A stretch of DNA of 64,000 nucleotides from contig WGMD01000016.1 in the NCBI GenBank assembly GCA_016125255.1, positions 1 to 64,000 of the forward strand, in the 5' to 3' direction. This DNA is from Planctomycetota bacterium (lineage in GTDB: Bacteria; Planctomycetota; Phycisphaerae; Phycisphaerales; Zrk34). Below, one piece after another: positions 44,233 to 52,362 of this stretch. A program made the translations under genes and the position numbers. Positions within the stretch are counted from its first letter, which is position 1; every line of letters starts with the position of its first letter. Under the pieces are notes generated by a model, which ran no database searches, was not told the DNA's origin, and saw only the letters and a list, made by a program, of their open reading frames with translations.

Positions 44233-44238
44233 TATCAT
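44233..44238 (+). promoter_or_regulatory. -10 box for the sialidase-like gene, leaderless
   Basis: TATCAT lies six bases before ATG 44245 in the divergent gap, with no Shine-Dalgarno sequence between. Confidence 0.45.
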
Positions 44239-44244
44239 AACGCC

Positions 44245-45534
44245 ATGACCCACCTTCAACGCAACTGCGTGTTCGAGTCGCCCGAAGGTCTGACCCGTCG
44301 ATCGCTCATCGCCCGCGCGGGTCTGGTTTGGGCCGCCGGGGCAGTCGCGCCGATCGAATCGCGCGCCGACGAGGGAGCGAAATCGCCGCCGTCCGCGCCG
44401 CTGCTCCTCGCACCAGAGGCGACGATCATCACGCGCACGCCGTCCGTCAAGACCCATTGGATTCACGATCCGGGCATGGCGCGATTCGACGATGGCGAGT
44501 TGTTCGTGACGGCGCACATCCGCCCGCGCGATGAGAAAAACCCCTGGATTACGAAGCCATATCGCAGTGTCGACGGGGGAAAGAACTGGCAGGCGCTTCC
44601 GGAAATACCCTTTACCGACACGACGCCGATCGTGCATGAGGGCAAGCTCCACGTGCTCGGCCAGACGCGTCACGGCGGTTCGTGGTACGCGATGGTCAGC
44701 GAAGACCGCGGCGCCACATGGTCCAAACCCACGCTGCTGCTGGAGGGTTCCTACTGGAACTGCAAGACTTCGATGACGGTGCGTGCGGGGCAACTCTACT
44801 GGGCGATGAACTCGGGTGATCCGTTTTACGCGAACATCGTCGGCGTGGCGTGCGATCTGAAGGTCGGGCTGCTGAACCCGGCGGCGTGGCGGTGTTCGCA
44901 GGTGCTCACGCCGCCGCTGCCGACGCTGTGCATCCCCGCTTCGCAAAGCGGTGGCGCCGACGATTCGGCGATGCGATGTCTTGAGCCCAATGTCATCGAG
45001 GTGAACGGCCGGCTTCGCGTCATTGCCCGTTGCAACACCGGCGGGCGCGGTCAGATCGCATCCCTCGCGGCGGTGTTCGATCTGGACGATCGCAACGGAG
45101 CGCTGCAACTGACTTTCTCGCACTATCACCCGATCCCCGGTGCGCAGTGCAAGATGTTCATGTTTCACGACGAAAAGTCGCGGCTTTACTGGATGCTCTC
45201 CAACCTCGTCGCCGACCCGCTCGACCAGCTCGGCTGGTTTGAACATGCCGACAAGTCCCGGCTCAAGGGCGGACCGAGCAACGATCGGCGGGCGCTTTAT
45301 CTGCATTACGGTTGCGACGGACTGAGCTGGTTTCCCGCCGGTTGCGTGGCGAAGGCGGAACTGATGCGCCAGTCGTTCATGTATCCGTGCGCGGCGATCG
45401 ATGGCGACGATCTGGTGTTCATCAGCCGCACCAGCGTCGACGGGCTCAACCAGCACGATGCGGACCTTTGCACGTTTCACCGTATTGCGGATTTCCGCCG
45501 CCTCGCGATCGATATCGCGCCGCGCACGGCGTGA
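44245..45534 (+). CDS. Sialidase-superfamily secreted protein (Tat signal)
   Basis: The 429-residue protein has a twin-arginine-type signal (TRRSLIARAGLVWAAGAVAP). A six-bladed propeller fold is indicated by two Asp-box motifs, SVDGGKNWQ and SEDRGATWS, typical of exo-sialidase-like proteins. Further marks are WIHDPGMARFDDGELFV near the N-terminus and RCLEPNVIEVNGRLRVIARC in the centre. Many planctomycete members of this superfamily act on glycans other than sialic acid. It is divergent from the PA14 protein gene and part of the secreted carbohydrate cluster. Catalytic Arg and Tyr residues were not assigned. Confidence 0.85.
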   Translation: MTHLQRNCVFESPEGLTRRSLIARAGLVWAAGAVAPIESRADEGAKSPPSAPLLLAPEATIITRTPSVKTHWIHDPGMARFDDGELFVTAHIRPRDEKNPWITKPYRSVDGGKNWQALPEIPFTDTTPIVHEGKLHVLGQTRHGGSWYAMVSEDRGATWSKPTLLLEGSYWNCKTSMTVRAGQLYWAMNSGDPFYANIVGVACDLKVGLLNPAAWRCSQVLTPPLPTLCIPASQSGGADDSAMRCLEPNVIEVNGRLRVIARCNTGGRGQIASLAAVFDLDDRNGALQLTFSHYHPIPGAQCKMFMFHDEKSRLYWMLSNLVADPLDQLGWFEHADKSRLKGGPSNDRRALYLHYGCDGLSWFPAGCVAKAELMRQSFMYPCAAIDGDDLVFISRTSVDGLNQHDADLCTFHRIADFRRLAIDIAPRTA

Positions 45535-45541
45535 CGACCCG

Positions 45542-46342
45542 CTAGCGGAGGGGCACATAGGTGTACACCTGCTGCGCGGCGTTCTGATTGTTGGCGGAAA
45601 TGCGCGCCAGTCGATCATCGTGCATGGCGATGTCGGTGATGAGTCGATGCGAGCCATCGCGGAAGATGAAATTGCGATCGATGAGGCCGCGCTCGCCCGG
45701 CGGGCCGATGCCCCAGCGTGCGAAGGTGTGCGTATCGCCGGGAGGCGATGTACCCAGCGCCTGGATGAATCGGAGTTTCGACGGTTCGCGGTCGGGGTGC
45801 GATGAGTACCAGTTCTGAATCCAGAACCAGTCGACGTCCAGATCCGCCACCAGCACGCTCACCTCGGTGCGCTTACCCGTCCAAAGATCGGGCGTCGTCG
45901 GTCGATCGCTGAGCCGGAACATGTATGACGCCGGGTCGTTCCGGTTGACGCTCGTGCCGAAGTACATTTCGTAACCGAGCATGATCTCATCTGCGGTCGT
46001 CGTCTCGATGAACTTCGGATCGGTGAATCGATTGAAGGGGCATTGGAGCGTATCGAACGAAAAGTATTTGGCGAACATCGGGCGGTCGTCTTCGTCGTAA
46101 TATTTGATCTGGAACGGCTTGGGATTGAGCCCGACGCACGTGCTTCGATAGGGAAACACGCCGAAGTTTCCCGCGGCGTAGCTCAGGGCGGCGAGACTGA
46201 TCTGATGCTCTTGCGCGGCACAGATCGTGAGCCGGGCGGTGTAGCGCGCCTTACTAAGTGACGGCGTGAGGATCGCCATCAGAAGGGTAATGATTGTCAC
46301 GACGACAAGCATTTCGATGAGCGTAAAGGCGCGCCTTGGCAT
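45542..46342 (-). CDS. Pseudopilin-like protein without the H-x9-DG His (module C)
   Basis: The 266-residue protein starts MPRRAFTLIEMLVVVTIITL with AGGAAG upstream. The C-terminal motif region reads RGLIDRNFIFRDGSH: DG is present, but the position of the usual His holds Gly. It is the last gene of module C, 60 bases after the exported protein gene. The altered motif suggests a divergent or weakened version of the function shared by modules A and B. Confidence 0.87.
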   Translation of the reverse strand: MPRRAFTLIEMLVVVTIITLLMAILTPSLSKARYTARLTICAAQEHQISLAALSYAAGNFGVFPYRSTCVGLNPKPFQIKYYDEDDRPMFAKYFSFDTLQCPFNRFTDPKFIETTTADEIMLGYEMYFGTSVNRNDPASYMFRLSDRPTTPDLWTGKRTEVSVLVADLDVDWFWIQNWYSSHPDREPSKLRFIQALGTSPPGDTHTFARWGIGPPGERGLIDRNFIFRDGSHRLITDIAMHDDRLARISANNQNAAQQVYTYVPLR

Positions 46343-46352
46343 GGGGCTTCCT

Positions 46353-46380
46353 GTAGCCGCCGCTCAACGAGCGGCGCGGA
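46353..46380. repeat. Dispersed palindromic element, variant
   Basis: GCCGCCGCTC and GAGCGGCGCGG pair around AAC, between the exported protein gene and the pseudopilin gene of module C. It could attenuate transcription between them. Confidence 0.45.
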
Positions 46381-46402
46381 TGCGCGACATATTGTGTCGC
46401 GG

Positions 46403-48733
46403 CTATTTCCTGCGACGCATCAACAGACCCATCATCGCCAGCCCCGCCGACAGCGCGGCCGGCGCGGGGACGGACACGACGTTCTGCACCAGCCGGACCT
46501 GCCCGTTGACCGAGTAGTCGACGCTGTAGTTCTGGCTGGCGGCGTCGGCGACATTGAAGAATGTGCCGGTGAGCGAGCCGGTGTAGGTCATGATGGTGTA
46601 GCTCGAATCGGTGAGCGTGCCGATGATGTCGAGGATGCTCGATCCGCCGAGGGTCAGATTGCCGGTGATGTTGATCTTGTCGATCGACGAGCCGAGCACT
46701 TCGACCTCGAAGATGTTGTTGAGGATCAGATTGCCGATCATGCTCAGCGTGTCGATCGAGTTGCCGGGAGCGAGCGTTCCGTTGACGGTCACATTCGCGC
46801 CGATGGACCCGTTGCCGCCGAGTCGTGTGCCGGCGTCGACGGTGTAGAGTCCGCCGCCGGTGTGCGTGCCGTTGATGATGAGCGTGGAGGCGTTGGCGAC
46901 GTGGGTCGTGCCAGCGTAGCTGTTGGAGCCGGACAGGATAAGCTTGCCGCCGCCGTCGATGGTGAGTCCGCCGGCGCCGGAGAGATTGCCAGAGAAGGTC
47001 AGCGTGTTGGCGCCGGTGACGAGGGTTTTTAGCGTGACGGAGCGACCGAGGGCGATGTTGCCGGTGAACGCGGCGGTATTGTTGGTGCGCTGGCCGAGTG
47101 TGATGGCGCCGGAGCCGAGGTTGTTGACGTTCAGATTGCGTCCGATGGTGAAGGCGCCATCGATGAGCAGGGCGATGGGGGTCGAGCCGCTGGTGGCGTC
47201 GGCGATCTGCACGGATCCGCCGATCGTCGAGCCCAGAGCGCCGCGCGTGCCGAAGGAGAACGCGCCCGTGCCCGAACCGGTGACGTCAGCGGCGGCGGAG
47301 AGCGTCACCGAGTTGGCGGTCTTGCTGGCGACGGTGAGGTTCGTGCTTTTAAGGCCGACGCCGGCGACGTTCATGCCGACAACGATCGCGCTGGTATCGG
47401 CGATGCCGCTGATCGTTGCGTTGCCGTTGGCCCATGTGCCGTTCTGCGTCACCGACGTATTGCCCAGTGCGTCCGCCCCGACGATGTACGAACCCTGCGC
47501 GATCGTCATGGTGCCCGAGATAGTCGAAATGCCCGTTAATTCAAACGCGCCCGCGCCGGTCTTCGTCACGCCGATGAACGCGCTGCCGCCGCCGCTGAAG
47601 CCCGAGTACGAACCGGCGGTCAGTTCCGTCGTCGTGCCCGTGCTGTCGCCGACGACGATCTTCGACACATCGCCCGCGGCTCCTACGAACGTCAGCCCGC
47701 GGGAGAACGAAGTCGTGCCGAAATTGCCGGTCGCGTCGTAGGTGATGCCGCCGTGCGTGGACATGGCGATGGCGACATTGACGTCCAGTCCGCCGCGGAG
47801 CGTGAAGGCGTTGTCGGCGCTGCTGGTGAGGTTGACCTGCGTATTGGGCGTGCCGTCGCCGTCGGTGAATGTGCCGGCGGTGAAGTTAATCGTGTTGACG
47901 CTGGTCCGGAAGCCGCTGCCCTGCACGTCAAAAGTCCCGCCCGCGATGGTCAGATTCGTTGCAGTCGTGTTGAGCATGCCGGTCGTCGTGTTCGACGCGA
48001 TGCGGACGGTGCCGCCGGTGTTGATCGTCAGGTCGCCGGCGATGGCGTTGACGTTCGCGGACTTGTCGAGGATGAGCGTACCGAGGTTGACGGTAGTCAG
48101 ACCGGCGAAGGAATTGGCGTTGGCGCCGCCGAGGGTCGTCGTGCCGTTGCCGCCCTTATTGAGATTGCCGGTGGCGCTGCTGATGACGCCGTTGATGATG
48201 ATGTTGCCCGACCCGCCCAGGAACAGGTCCTTGCCATTGATGTTGACGGCGGCGTTGACGGTGAAGTTGTTGGCGGAGTTGTTGCGCCAGTTCTGGTTGC
48301 CCATGACCTTGATGGTCGAGGTGGAGCCGACGGTGAGCGTGCGGCTGTCGGTGTTGTCGATGAGGATGCCAAGGCCGGGGCTGCCGTTGATGGTGTTGCC
48401 GACGATGTCATACTCGAACGCGCCCGTGAGCACGACGTTCTGACCGAGCGTGCCGGTCATCCAGATGCCGCCGAAGTTGCCGGTGTTGGCGATGAGATTC
48501 GGCTGATTGGCGAACGTGCCGGTGAACACGGCGTTGTCGCCCGTCGACGGGGGTCCGCCGGCCCAGTTGCCCGCATTGCTCCATGTTGTGTTCGTCCCGC
48601 CGCTCCAGGTGATGTCCGTCGCATCGGCCCGATGCGCGCCGATGACGCCCACGCACATCGCCATTCCCGCCGCGATCATTCTCCGATGTTGCCATCCGCC
48701 TTGCCGCGCCTTACTTTGCTTGCTTCTCGACAT
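46403..48733 (-). CDS. Autotransporter-type beta-strand repeat protein with VPAP-RRRK sorting signal (module C)
   Basis: The 776-residue protein has a signal peptide (IAAGMAMCVGVIGAHRADA), then TWSGGTNTTWSNAGNWAGG, a common opening of beta-strand repeat proteins, and repeats such as GGNGTTTLGGANANSFAGLT and GAGAFELTGISTISGTMTI. From about residue 600 it matches the module B protein (LIINGTHTGGGLYTV, VNGTLAPGNSIDTL, QNYSVDYSVNGQVRLVQNVV). The tail is VPAP, a helix and RRRK. AAAGGA lies upstream of the start. It is probably an extended surface fibre or matrix component; the role is not known. Confidence 0.88.
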   Translation of the reverse strand: MSRSKQSKARQGGWQHRRMIAAGMAMCVGVIGAHRADATDITWSGGTNTTWSNAGNWAGGPPSTGDNAVFTGTFANQPNLIANTGNFGGIWMTGTLGQNVVLTGAFEYDIVGNTINGSPGLGILIDNTDSRTLTVGSTSTIKVMGNQNWRNNSANNFTVNAAVNINGKDLFLGGSGNIIINGVISSATGNLNKGGNGTTTLGGANANSFAGLTTVNLGTLILDKSANVNAIAGDLTINTGGTVRIASNTTTGMLNTTATNLTIAGGTFDVQGSGFRTSVNTINFTAGTFTDGDGTPNTQVNLTSSADNAFTLRGGLDVNVAIAMSTHGGITYDATGNFGTTSFSRGLTFVGAAGDVSKIVVGDSTGTTTELTAGSYSGFSGGGSAFIGVTKTGAGAFELTGISTISGTMTIAQGSYIVGADALGNTSVTQNGTWANGNATISGIADTSAIVVGMNVAGVGLKSTNLTVASKTANSVTLSAAADVTGSGTGAFSFGTRGALGSTIGGSVQIADATSGSTPIALLIDGAFTIGRNLNVNNLGSGAITLGQRTNNTAAFTGNIALGRSVTLKTLVTGANTLTFSGNLSGAGGLTIDGGGKLILSGSNSYAGTTHVANASTLIINGTHTGGGLYTVDAGTRLGGNGSIGANVTVNGTLAPGNSIDTLSMIGNLILNNIFEVEVLGSSIDKINITGNLTLGGSSILDIIGTLTDSSYTIMTYTGSLTGTFFNVADAASQNYSVDYSVNGQVRLVQNVVSVPAPAALSAGLAMMGLLMRRRK

Positions 48734-48794
48734 GATTCTCGTTCCTTTCGTTCGAGGCCTCGTCCTTCTTCGATCCGTCGATCCGAGCTTGCGC

Positions 48795-50153
48795 CTACGG
48801 CTTGCCGAAACTCGGCGTCCGCGCGTTGCTCATTTCCGGCGGCTCGGCGAACACCATCACCTGATCCACATGCACCACCGCCGCGCGCTTCTCGTCCACC
48901 GATGCGATGCCGATCGCCAGTTGAATTTCCGTCGTACCCGTCGGCACCGTCGCCCGCAGTACCGCCGCGCGATACACGCCCGCCGGCATCTCGGCTGTGA
49001 CGATCGGCTCAAGGATCCGCTTCTCGTGATGCTCGGCGTCGAAGAACGCGACGTTCATCTGCGCGACCTGTCCGCCGGTCAGTGGCGCCTCCGGTTCGTG
49101 TCGCGCCATCGCCACGATCGACAGCCGCGTCCCCGCCGGATATTTGCCCAGGTTCTGTACGATCGTGCGATACTTGAATCCGCCTTCATTGGTGAACCGC
49201 ATGGCGTAATCGCCCGAGTAGGCGAATCCGCGGTCCCGCCGTGCCTGCGGCAGGTTGGACCACCCGCTCGCCAGCGACTCCGAGCCCTCAAGCCCATTCT
49301 CAAAATCACCATTGTTGATCGCGATGGTCTTTCCCAAGAGCGGCGAAAGCGCCTGCGCCGACATTGGCGCGATGCGCACCGAGTCGTGCTCGAAGTGCGC
49401 GACCTGACCGACATGAACCAGCGCGTTGCGATCGCCGCGCACCGCCTTGACCGCTCCTTCAATCACGAACACCGTCGACTTGCCCATCGCGTCGGCGCTG
49501 GCGACGAAGCGCGTGCCCAGGTCGATGACCCGCCCGCCGTCGGGGAGCGTCACGGTGAACCCGTGCGCTTCTTTGGGCACGAATGCTTCGAGGCGCCCGC
49601 GCACGAGCTTCGCTTCATTCCGCCCGGTGATCTGCACTTCGCACGGGCCGTTCAGATCGATCACCGCCGTCGATGTGAGCATCAGTTGGGCAGCCCCGCG
49701 CACCAGACGAATCGGCTCCGACATCACCGCGCTGCCCAGCGCCAACGAGTCCGCTGCATCGGCGAAAACCGCGCCTTGTTTGTCCGTCACAATCGCCAGT
49801 CCCGGTCCATCCGCGTGCAAGACGACCACAGGCGATCGCTCCATGGGTCTTTGCCAGTACAGCCACCCGATGCCCGCCGCCAGCGCCACCATCGCCGCGA
49901 TGGCGATCCATCGCGCCGAGCCGCCGTCGCGCGGCAACGGTCGGGGCGCCTGATCAGTCACGCTGACCTGCCAGCGCGTCGTCCATGCCAGCGCGGCATG
50001 CGTCTGCGCCAGTTCGCAGTAAAGCTGGCGAAACATGCAGTCGCTGCGCAGGGCCGACTCGAAGCGCGCGTGGGTTGCTTCGTCGATGACCCCGTCAAGG
50101 CACAGGGCCGCCGCATTATGAAACTCATCTTGGCTCATCAGCGGCGCGTTCAT
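48795..50153 (-). CDS. FecR-type transmembrane anti-sigma factor with carbohydrate-binding-like C-terminus (module C)
   Basis: From ATG 50153 (overlapping the sigma stop as ATGA) the protein has 452 residues. The cytoplasmic part (1-80) has FRQLYCELAQTHAALAW. A helix at about 82-100 and a FecR domain at about 150-240 follow (VIDLNGPCEVQITG, AHGFTVT, VIDLGTRF). The outer C-terminal domain (INNGDFENGLEGSESLASGW ... VVHVDQVMVF) is a jelly-roll type similar in pattern to the N-terminal repeats of the module A exported protein. A start at 50189 would add 12 residues. It probably senses an envelope or glycan signal. Confidence 0.87.
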   Translation of the reverse strand: MNAPLMSQDEFHNAAALCLDGVIDEATHARFESALRSDCMFRQLYCELAQTHAALAWTTRWQVSVTDQAPRPLPRDGGSARWIAIAAMVALAAGIGWLYWQRPMERSPVVVLHADGPGLAIVTDKQGAVFADAADSLALGSAVMSEPIRLVRGAAQLMLTSTAVIDLNGPCEVQITGRNEAKLVRGRLEAFVPKEAHGFTVTLPDGGRVIDLGTRFVASADAMGKSTVFVIEGAVKAVRGDRNALVHVGQVAHFEHDSVRIAPMSAQALSPLLGKTIAINNGDFENGLEGSESLASGWSNLPQARRDRGFAYSGDYAMRFTNEGGFKYRTIVQNLGKYPAGTRLSIVAMARHEPEAPLTGGQVAQMNVAFFDAEHHEKRILEPIVTAEMPAGVYRAAVLRATVPTGTTEIQLAIGIASVDEKRAAVVHVDQVMVFAEPPEMSNARTPSFGKP

Positions 50154-50677
50154 CCGTGATCGACCTCCGTCAGATGGCGACGGACGCATTCGGCGAGTCG
50201 GCGGCGGATGCGGCCGAGCGTCATCGAGATCGAGGCGGCGGGGCGACCGCGTTGAGCCGCCATCTGCGCGACCGAACCTTCAGGCCCGTAGCGATCGCGC
50301 AACATCTGCCGCTGCGGAGCGGGAAGCTTGTCGAGACACTGATGGAGGGCGGCGAGTCGATGGTCAGCACGGTCGTGTTGTCGCTCGGCTTCAGTAGCGA
50401 TCAGGTCGGCGACGTCGTCGCTGAACACGTGACGATCACGCTTACGGTCGCGCAGGAACGCCCGCACCTGATTCCGCGCCAGCCCGCAGGCCCAGGTCAT
50501 GAACGGCACATTCCGGTCGTACCATTCGGCCTTTTCCCAAAGCACGCGGTTGGTGTTCTGAAGCACGTCATGCGCGTGATCAGGATCGGGGAGAAGTGAC
50601 GTAATGTAAGCATAAAGCCGGGCTTGCGACTCGGCGATGAGGCCGACAAGATCGCTGTATTTCATGTGATCGTTCAT
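50150..50677 (-). CDS. ECF-type RNA polymerase sigma factor (module C)
   Basis: The 175-residue protein has region 2 (ARLYAYITSLLPDPDHAHDV, NRVLWEKAEWYDRNVPF, WACGLARNQVRAFLRDRKR) and region 4 (LPAPQRQMLRDRYGPEGSVA, QMAAQRGRPAASISMTLGRI). It heads module C and is divergent from a sulfatase gene. A minus-strand TTGACG at about 50715-50720 lies at a suitable distance for a -35 element, but the -10 is poor. Confidence 0.9.
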   Translation of the reverse strand: MNDHMKYSDLVGLIAESQARLYAYITSLLPDPDHAHDVLQNTNRVLWEKAEWYDRNVPFMTWACGLARNQVRAFLRDRKRDRHVFSDDVADLIATEAERQHDRADHRLAALHQCLDKLPAPQRQMLRDRYGPEGSVAQMAAQRGRPAASISMTLGRIRRRLAECVRRHLTEVDHG

Positions 50678-50873
50678 GCGCGCGGCTAATCCTCTACCCA
50701 GTGAATACCACTTGCGTCAAGAATCGAATCATCCCGGCGGCGGATTTATCGCTGCGGGGCGATCGGCGGGGACGCCGCAAATCCTCAAGAGGTTCAGGCG
50801 AAAACTCATTGGCGCGCGGGGGGCGGGTCGTATCATGACCCATTCACACCCGCCGAGGCGCCTGAGGATGCAC

Positions 50874-52355
50874 ATGACGATCGAAGGCAAACGATGGCCG
50901 GTGCTGCGTGCACTGATCTGGCTGATCGTGCTGCTGCTGGCGGCGGCGTGGGTGCGTGCGGCGGAGGACGCGCGGCCGAACCTCGTCATGATCCTCGTCG
51001 ACGACCTGGGCTACAACGATGTGGGCTGCTTCGGGTCGCCATTGATCAAGACGCCGAACATCGACCGCATGGCGGCCGAGGGTATTCGCTTCACAAGCTT
51101 TTACGCCCAGAACGTCTGCGGGCCGAGTCGCGCCGCTTTGATGACCGGCTGTTACCCCATCCGCATCGCCGAGCCACATAACACCAAGAGCGGGCACACC
51201 GTCGTGCACGCCGACGAAATCACCGTCGCCGAGTTGCTCAAGCAGGCCGGTTACGCCACGGGGCTCATCGGCAAGTGGCATCTGGCCGGCGAAGGCGCGG
51301 GCAAGCAGGGGCGCGGCACCGGACCGTTCGATGCATCGCGCATGCCCAACGCACAGGGCTTCGACTACTTCTTCGGCACGCCCGCGCATAATGGTCACAC
51401 GCGCGAGCATGAACCCGCGACCTGGAAGACCGAAGTCTACCGCAACAGCGAACGGCTCGAGACCGACGCGGATGTGAACACGCTGACGAAACGCGAGACT
51501 GACGAAGCGGTCAAATTCATCCGTGACCACAAGAGTGAGCGCTTCTTTGTGTACCTGGCGTACAACATGGTGCACGTCGCGCTGGGTGCATCGGAGGACT
51601 TTAGGGGCAAGAGCCCGCGCGGGTTGTACGGCGATGCGACGCAGGAAATCGACTTCGGCGTCGGACAGGTACTCGCGACGCTCAAGGAACTGGGCATCGA
51701 TGACAACACGCTCGTCGTGTTCACATCCGACAACGGGCCATGGGTCGAAGCATCGATCGGCGACTACGGAGGGAGCGCGTATCCTCTGCGCGGATTCAAG
51801 ATGAACACATGGGAAGGCGGGCTGCGCGTGCCGGGCGTCGTGCGCTGGCCGGGGCATGTGCCCGCCGGGAAAGTCAGCGATGCGATCGTGACGACGCTCG
51901 ATGTGCTGCCGACGTTCGCGTCGCTCGCCGGAGCGAAATTGCCGACGGATCGGAAGATCGACGGCGTGGACATGAGCGATTTTTGGCGGGGAAACACGCA
52001 AGAATGTCCGCGCGACGAGTTCTTCTATTATGCGTACACGCATTTGGAGGCGGTGCGCGACGGGGCGTGGAAACTCGTGCTGCCCCGGCCCAAGAGTCCG
52101 CCGTGGACGAGCTGGTACGGGCGCATGATCGACGCTGTACCCGCGCCGGAGCTTTACAATCTCGATGACGACATCAGCGAGAAGCACGATGTGGCGGCGG
52201 AACATCCCGACATCGTCGCGCGCCTGATGAAACGTATCGACGCGGCGCGCGAAGATCTCGGCGACTACAACGTGATTGGAACCGGCGCCCGTTTCTTCGA
52301 CCCCGGTCCGCATCGGCCCGATGCGGCCAAGTGGATCAACCTCCGAAATAAGTGA
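50874..52355 (+). CDS. Secreted sulfatase (formylglycine type)
   Basis: The protein has 493 residues from ATG 50874, which gives a clean signal peptide (LRALIWLIVLLLAAAWVRAA) and has GAGG six bases upstream; earlier ATGs at 50835 and 50868 are possible. The metal site LVMILVDDLGYNDVG and the active-site motif CGPSRAALMTG are present, where Cys becomes formylglycine. Further conserved parts are GKWHLAGEG and VVFTSDNGPW. It should remove sulfate from sulfated polysaccharides or small esters outside the cell. It forms an operon with the next gene (7-base gap). The maturing enzyme gene is not in the window. Confidence 0.92.
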   Translation: MTIEGKRWPVLRALIWLIVLLLAAAWVRAAEDARPNLVMILVDDLGYNDVGCFGSPLIKTPNIDRMAAEGIRFTSFYAQNVCGPSRAALMTGCYPIRIAEPHNTKSGHTVVHADEITVAELLKQAGYATGLIGKWHLAGEGAGKQGRGTGPFDASRMPNAQGFDYFFGTPAHNGHTREHEPATWKTEVYRNSERLETDADVNTLTKRETDEAVKFIRDHKSERFFVYLAYNMVHVALGASEDFRGKSPRGLYGDATQEIDFGVGQVLATLKELGIDDNTLVVFTSDNGPWVEASIGDYGGSAYPLRGFKMNTWEGGLRVPGVVRWPGHVPAGKVSDAIVTTLDVLPTFASLAGAKLPTDRKIDGVDMSDFWRGNTQECPRDEFFYYAYTHLEAVRDGAWKLVLPRPKSPPWTSWYGRMIDAVPAPELYNLDDDISEKHDVAAEHPDIVARLMKRIDAAREDLGDYNVIGTGARFFDPGPHRPDAAKWINLRNK

Positions 52356-52362
52356 GTCATCT

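Noticed and set aside
34224-48733. Classical autotransporters (type V secretion)
   Set aside because: The repeats are of the autotransporter-associated kind but no C-terminal barrel is present; the proteins end in a sorting signal.
48507-50159. 550-codon plus-strand frame
   Set aside because: Antisense to module C FecR and repeat protein genes.
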